Assembly: GCA_018831195.1 (NCBI GenBank)
Contig: JAHJDP010000019.1
Coordinates: 22,782 to 86,781 of the forward strand
Source of the DNA: Candidatus Eisenbacteria bacterium
Lineage (GTDB): Bacteria; Eisenbacteria; RBG-16-71-46; CAIMUX01; JAHJDP01
Direction of reading: 5' to 3'
Length of the DNA: 64,000 bases
Shown here piece after piece: positions 61,197-64,000 of the stretch (position 1 is the first letter of the stretch; every line of letters begins with the position of its first letter). The translations under genes and the position numbers were made by a program. The notes under the pieces were generated by a model. That model did no database searches, had not been told where the DNA came from, and saw only the letters and a program-made list of their open reading frames with translations.

Positions 61197-61875
61197 AAGA
61201 GCAAACGCGCTGATGTCGTATTCCCATGACAGCCGTGGCGCCGGTTTGGCTGTGTTGCTGGTCCTTGGCGGCTTCCTTGCCGGAGCGCCGGCCTATTCGG
61301 CCTCATCGGATGGCTGGGCCCAAGTCCGGGGTTTCTCGGCCGGCTTGCAGTTGGAAACCAATCTTATCGGTGTTGAAGATCAAGATGTAAACGCCGATCC
61401 AGATCAACTCTTCATCGATGATATCGGCCGCGGCGTTGTCCTGAATCTTGATTATACTTTTACACCGGCTTTCACATTGCGGTTGGCGGTCGGCTCTGCG
61501 CTGCATGAAACAACCCAAATGGATGTCGAAGCCTACCATGCCTGCAGCCTTATTGAAGCTCAGTGGCGATTTCTTCCCATGAATAGGGTCAGGCCCTATC
61601 TGATCGGTGGGTTAGGCGGCACCGCCCTGCGGATGGATTCTTCCGGCTCTACAGCCGAAACCAGCGGGGGGATGACCACAATCGGAGCCGGATTCCTTTA
61701 CAATTTCACGAAACACCTCCTTTGGGACATGAGTGTCCGTTTGGATCTCATCAACTGGAGCCATGAAAAATTCAGATATGAGCATACCGATGGAACCACC
61801 ACGGAACTGAAAGCCCCCGTCAATGGTGATGGTAGGGCGGGGAAATTTCACATGGGGCTTTCTTGGGTATTTTAG
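61183..61875 (+). CDS. outer-membrane beta-barrel protein, last gene of the sigma-54 operon
   Basis: A 230-residue protein. ATG 61183 lies 9 bases after GAGG and overlaps the regulator stop by 14 bases. Signal peptide GAGLAVLLVLGGFLAGAPAYSA after an unusually long n-region. The mature part forms amphipathic strands (FTLRLAVGSALHETTQMDVE, PYLIGGLGGTALRMD, MSVRLDLINWSHEKFRY) and ends FHMGLSWVF, the aromatic-terminal pattern of outer-membrane barrels (OmpW/OmpX-like size). It may be the envelope component monitored or adjusted by the two-component system. The 61876-62140 gap after it shows no feature I can name. Confidence 0.8.
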   Translation: MKRSRRANALMSYSHDSRGAGLAVLLVLGGFLAGAPAYSASSDGWAQVRGFSAGLQLETNLIGVEDQDVNADPDQLFIDDIGRGVVLNLDYTFTPAFTLRLAVGSALHETTQMDVEAYHACSLIEAQWRFLPMNRVRPYLIGGLGGTALRMDSSGSTAETSGGMTTIGAGFLYNFTKHLLWDMSVRLDLINWSHEKFRYEHTDGTTTELKAPVNGDGRAGKFHMGLSWVF

Positions 61876-62140
61876 CGGCGCTGCGGAAACTGTCGGCTGA
61901 ATATCAAAATAGGTTGCAAAAAACACCAGGTTGCATTACTCTCCCGTCGGTCCAGAGGTTCGCGAAACTATGAGGGTGTTAATTTAACTTGTCGCACCTT
62001 TGGTTCCACATCACTCCATTGCAATATTTGAAAGACCGGAGGGTATTGCCGCGGGCAATCGAATGCGCAAGCTTGGCCCGTGATGATCTCAAGGTCGGAA
62101 TGCATTCAGGAGAATTCATCCACAACGGGGGGGTAGATTC

Positions 62141-64000
62141 ATGGGAATGTCGCTAAGAAATTCATTGCTTATCCTGCTTGCCCTATGTGCTTTCCAAGCC
62201 AGTTCAGTCTTCGCCATTCCAGCAAATCCGGAAACACTACGTGAACTGAAACAGCCGGACGGCGTTCCCTTCACGGCGCGGCTAATCGGTGACGAGTTGG
62301 TCCATTGGTACGAGACAGAGGATGGATACACAATTAAGTGTAATGATAAAGGATACTGGACCTATGCGCAACGCGATGGTGACGGTGGCTTGATACCCTC
62401 CGAGCAACTTGTAGGAAAGGGCAGTCCCCCGGTTGAGCGGCACCTAAGGCAGGACGATGCCTGGTTCCAGACGATAAGCGCCATGAGAGGCGCCCTGCGC
62501 TCGAAGGCAAAATCTCCCACCCGCGGCTCCATTACAGGCACTCAGGATGCGGTTATCATCCTGGTGGAATTCTCGGATACTGGTTCTGGGGAGGGATCCG
62601 CCGGTTCTCACAATGCTGGTTACTTTAGCGACCCGTCCAATGGCCTGATCCTGGGTTCCAATAATGGCAAGTTGGCCGATTATCTGGACGAGGTTTCCTA
62701 TGGACAGCTGGATTTGCAGGGTGTTGTGGCCAACGGGATCTGGCACCGTAGTGACAGAGCCGAGCTCTACTTTGGTGGGGACTGCGATCCTGGCCAGCCC
62801 TGCGATGCCGACTTCGACGTGCCCACCGCCACGGACAACTGCAATACCTGTATTTACGACCTGGCCCGCAATGCCGTGCAGATGGCCGACACCACCGGGT
62901 TTGACTTCTCGGCCTACGACGGAAACAGTGACGGCGTCGTAGACCACGTGATCATTGTACATGCCGGAGATAACCAGGCCTCGTTTTCCGGCAGCGCGGA
63001 TGATATCTGGTCCCACTGGGGTTTGATCCCGGACGGCGGCGAGCCGGTTGATGGTGTTGTGGTCGAAAATTACATCATGATATCAGAGTGGGACCTCATG
63101 AGCGTTCTTGCTCACGAGTTTGGCCACGAACTGGGGGCGCCCGACCTCTACGATTACGACACCGATAGCGACCCGGTCGGCCGCTGGTGCAACATGGGAT
63201 TCAATTTCGAAAGCGAGCGCCCGCCTCACTTCTGCGGCCTGTTGAAAGTGGACATTGACGCCGACTTCAGCAACGGCCAGACGGGTTGGCTGGCCCCGAC
63301 CCCTCTGAGCGCCGACAGCACCTACACAGTTGACCGCCTTGACCAGAACCAGACCGGCAGCGTATACATTTCAGCTCAGCCGTTCTCTGGTAATGAGTAC
63401 TACCTGGTGGAGAATCGCTCCCGGTCCGGTTATTACGACAACTCGGTTCCTGAATCGGGTCTCCTTTTCACCCACATCGATATGGCTATGCCCGACGGAA
63501 CGGGGCGCTTTAACGATGGCACACCATCAAACTCGTACCACGGGGCGTGGATCGAGAGGCCCCTGGGCCTGGCTTCACCAGACGGCGCGGCCTACTCTGC
63601 GGATGACGGGGAGGATGTCTTCAGCCCAACCTCGATACCGAACACGAACGCCAACGGCAACGTGGGTACCGGCCACGTGTTCTGGGGGATCACTGCCGAA
63701 GGTGATGCGATGGAGGTGAATTTCAGGAGTGGGCCGACTTTTGTGAATGGGACGACGACGGGGTATACACTGTGGACTGTCGAACAGTCCCCCTATGTCC
63801 TGGACGGCGATCTAACGGTTTCGGATGGGGACACGTTGGAGATCGAGCCTGGGGTGATCGTGAAATTCTCTGGGGTCAATACCGAATTGCTCGTTTATGG
63901 GACGTTGATCGCCGAAGGTGCAGAGGAACCCAATCAGATCATCTTTACCTCGTATGCAGACGACGAGTACGGAGGAGATACCAACAACAACGGCCCCAGC
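62141..64000 (+). CDS. M6-family secreted metalloprotease, 3' end beyond the window
   Basis: The frame is open from ATG 62141 to the last base (620 codons, no stop). It has a G-rich site (GGGGGGGTAG) upstream and a signal peptide (LLILLALCAFQASSVFA). The M6 (immune inhibitor A-like) domain holds the zinc motif HEFGHELGAPDLYD (about residue 327-340), preceded by DGVVDHVIIVHAGDNQ and followed by a Met-turn WCNMGF. Residues about 120-135 (QDAVIILVEFSDTGSG) start the catalytic domain after a propeptide. From about 545 a new beta-helix-like module begins (TLEIEPGVIVKFSGVNTELL), very like the start of the beta-helix in the 8466-11630 protein. Secreted protease; a C-terminal sorting tail would be expected outside the window. 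Confidence 0.9.
   Translation, partial: MGMSLRNSLLILLALCAFQASSVFAIPANPETLRELKQPDGVPFTARLIGDELVHWYETEDGYTIKCNDKGYWTYAQRDGDGGLIPSEQLVGKGSPPVERHLRQDDAWFQTISAMRGALRSKAKSPTRGSITGTQDAVIILVEFSDTGSGEGSAGSHNAGYFSDPSNGLILGSNNGKLADYLDEVSYGQLDLQGVVANGIWHRSDRAELYFGGDCDPGQPCDADFDVPTATDNCNTCIYDLARNAVQMADTTGFDFSAYDGNSDGVVDHVIIVHAGDNQASFSGSADDIWSHWGLIPDGGEPVDGVVVENYIMISEWDLMSVLAHEFGHELGAPDLYDYDTDSDPVGRWCNMGFNFESERPPHFCGLLKVDIDADFSNGQTGWLAPTPLSADSTYTVDRLDQNQTGSVYISAQPFSGNEYYLVENRSRSGYYDNSVPESGLLFTHIDMAMPDGTGRFNDGTPSNSYHGAWIERPLGLASPDGAAYSADDGEDVFSPTSIPNTNANGNVGTGHVFWGITAEGDAMEVNFRSGPTFVNGTTTGYTLWTVEQSPYVLDGDLTVSDGDTLEIEPGVIVKFSGVNTELLVYGTLIAEGAEEPNQIIFTSYADDEYGGDTNNNGPS

Overview
The window reads as a moderately GC-rich chromosome segment of a diderm bacterium. 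It has an outer membrane (Omp85-type barrel, two small beta-barrel proteins, a TonB-like protein, Lgt and many lipoproteins). It also has large secreted proteins ending in a FlgD-like/type IX-like tail with the pattern G-x-Y-F-Y-x-L followed by a short basic hydrophobic end. Multi-domain PKD, lamin-tail, FG-GAP and parallel beta-helix proteins with that tail are typical of Candidatus Eisenbacteria and other FCB-related lineages, so I infer that neighbourhood. No rRNA operon or marker gene proves it. I see no tRNA, CRISPR array, transposase, prophage or origin.

Layout. 1-2019: end of an unknown gene, a decayed CBM9-like lipoprotein gene, then about 950 bases without a convincing gene. 2020-6091: compact plus-strand cluster of a GNAT acetyltransferase, an alanine/ornithine-type racemase, an M20 amidohydrolase and a second alanine racemase, the most pathway-like accessory block here. 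6175-11630: a sodium:solute symporter and a large beta-helix/PKD secreted protein, each preceded by a copy of one ~140-bp repeat that carries a promoter-like motif. 11964-16950: an MgtE magnesium channel lacking one CBS domain, a cyclase-family hydrolase, a SWIB protein, and a glutamine synthetase/nitrilase-superfamily pair. 17070-26212: secreted FG-GAP protein, membrane-anchored protein, HEAT-cyclophilin fusion, M16 protease and peptidase T. 26356-38154: multi-PAS histidine kinase, NCS2 purine permease, TonB-like protein, M28-PDZ lipoprotein peptidase, lipoprotein, transketolase-like enzyme and barrel protein.

38155-46239: a ~650-bp non-coding stretch with a candidate structured RNA, HNH nuclease, Lgt, an (alpha/alpha) toroid heparinase-like protein overlapping a flippase-like membrane protein, two minus-strand envelope genes, chorismate synthase and a 40-residue very basic protein. 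46338-55808: mainly secreted proteins (matrixin metalloprotease with partner, lipoprotein, lamin-tail protein, PDZ protein with a long Asp-Gly repeat solenoid, and two small secreted proteins with related modules). 56049-61875: an operon preceded by a clear sigma-54 promoter and palindromic upstream sites. It encodes an Omp85-type barrel, a DUF4390-like protein, an NtrY-like kinase, an NtrC-family sigma-54 activator and an outer-membrane barrel protein, so the activator probably controls its own envelope operon. 62141 to the window end: an M6 metalloprotease that runs off the edge.
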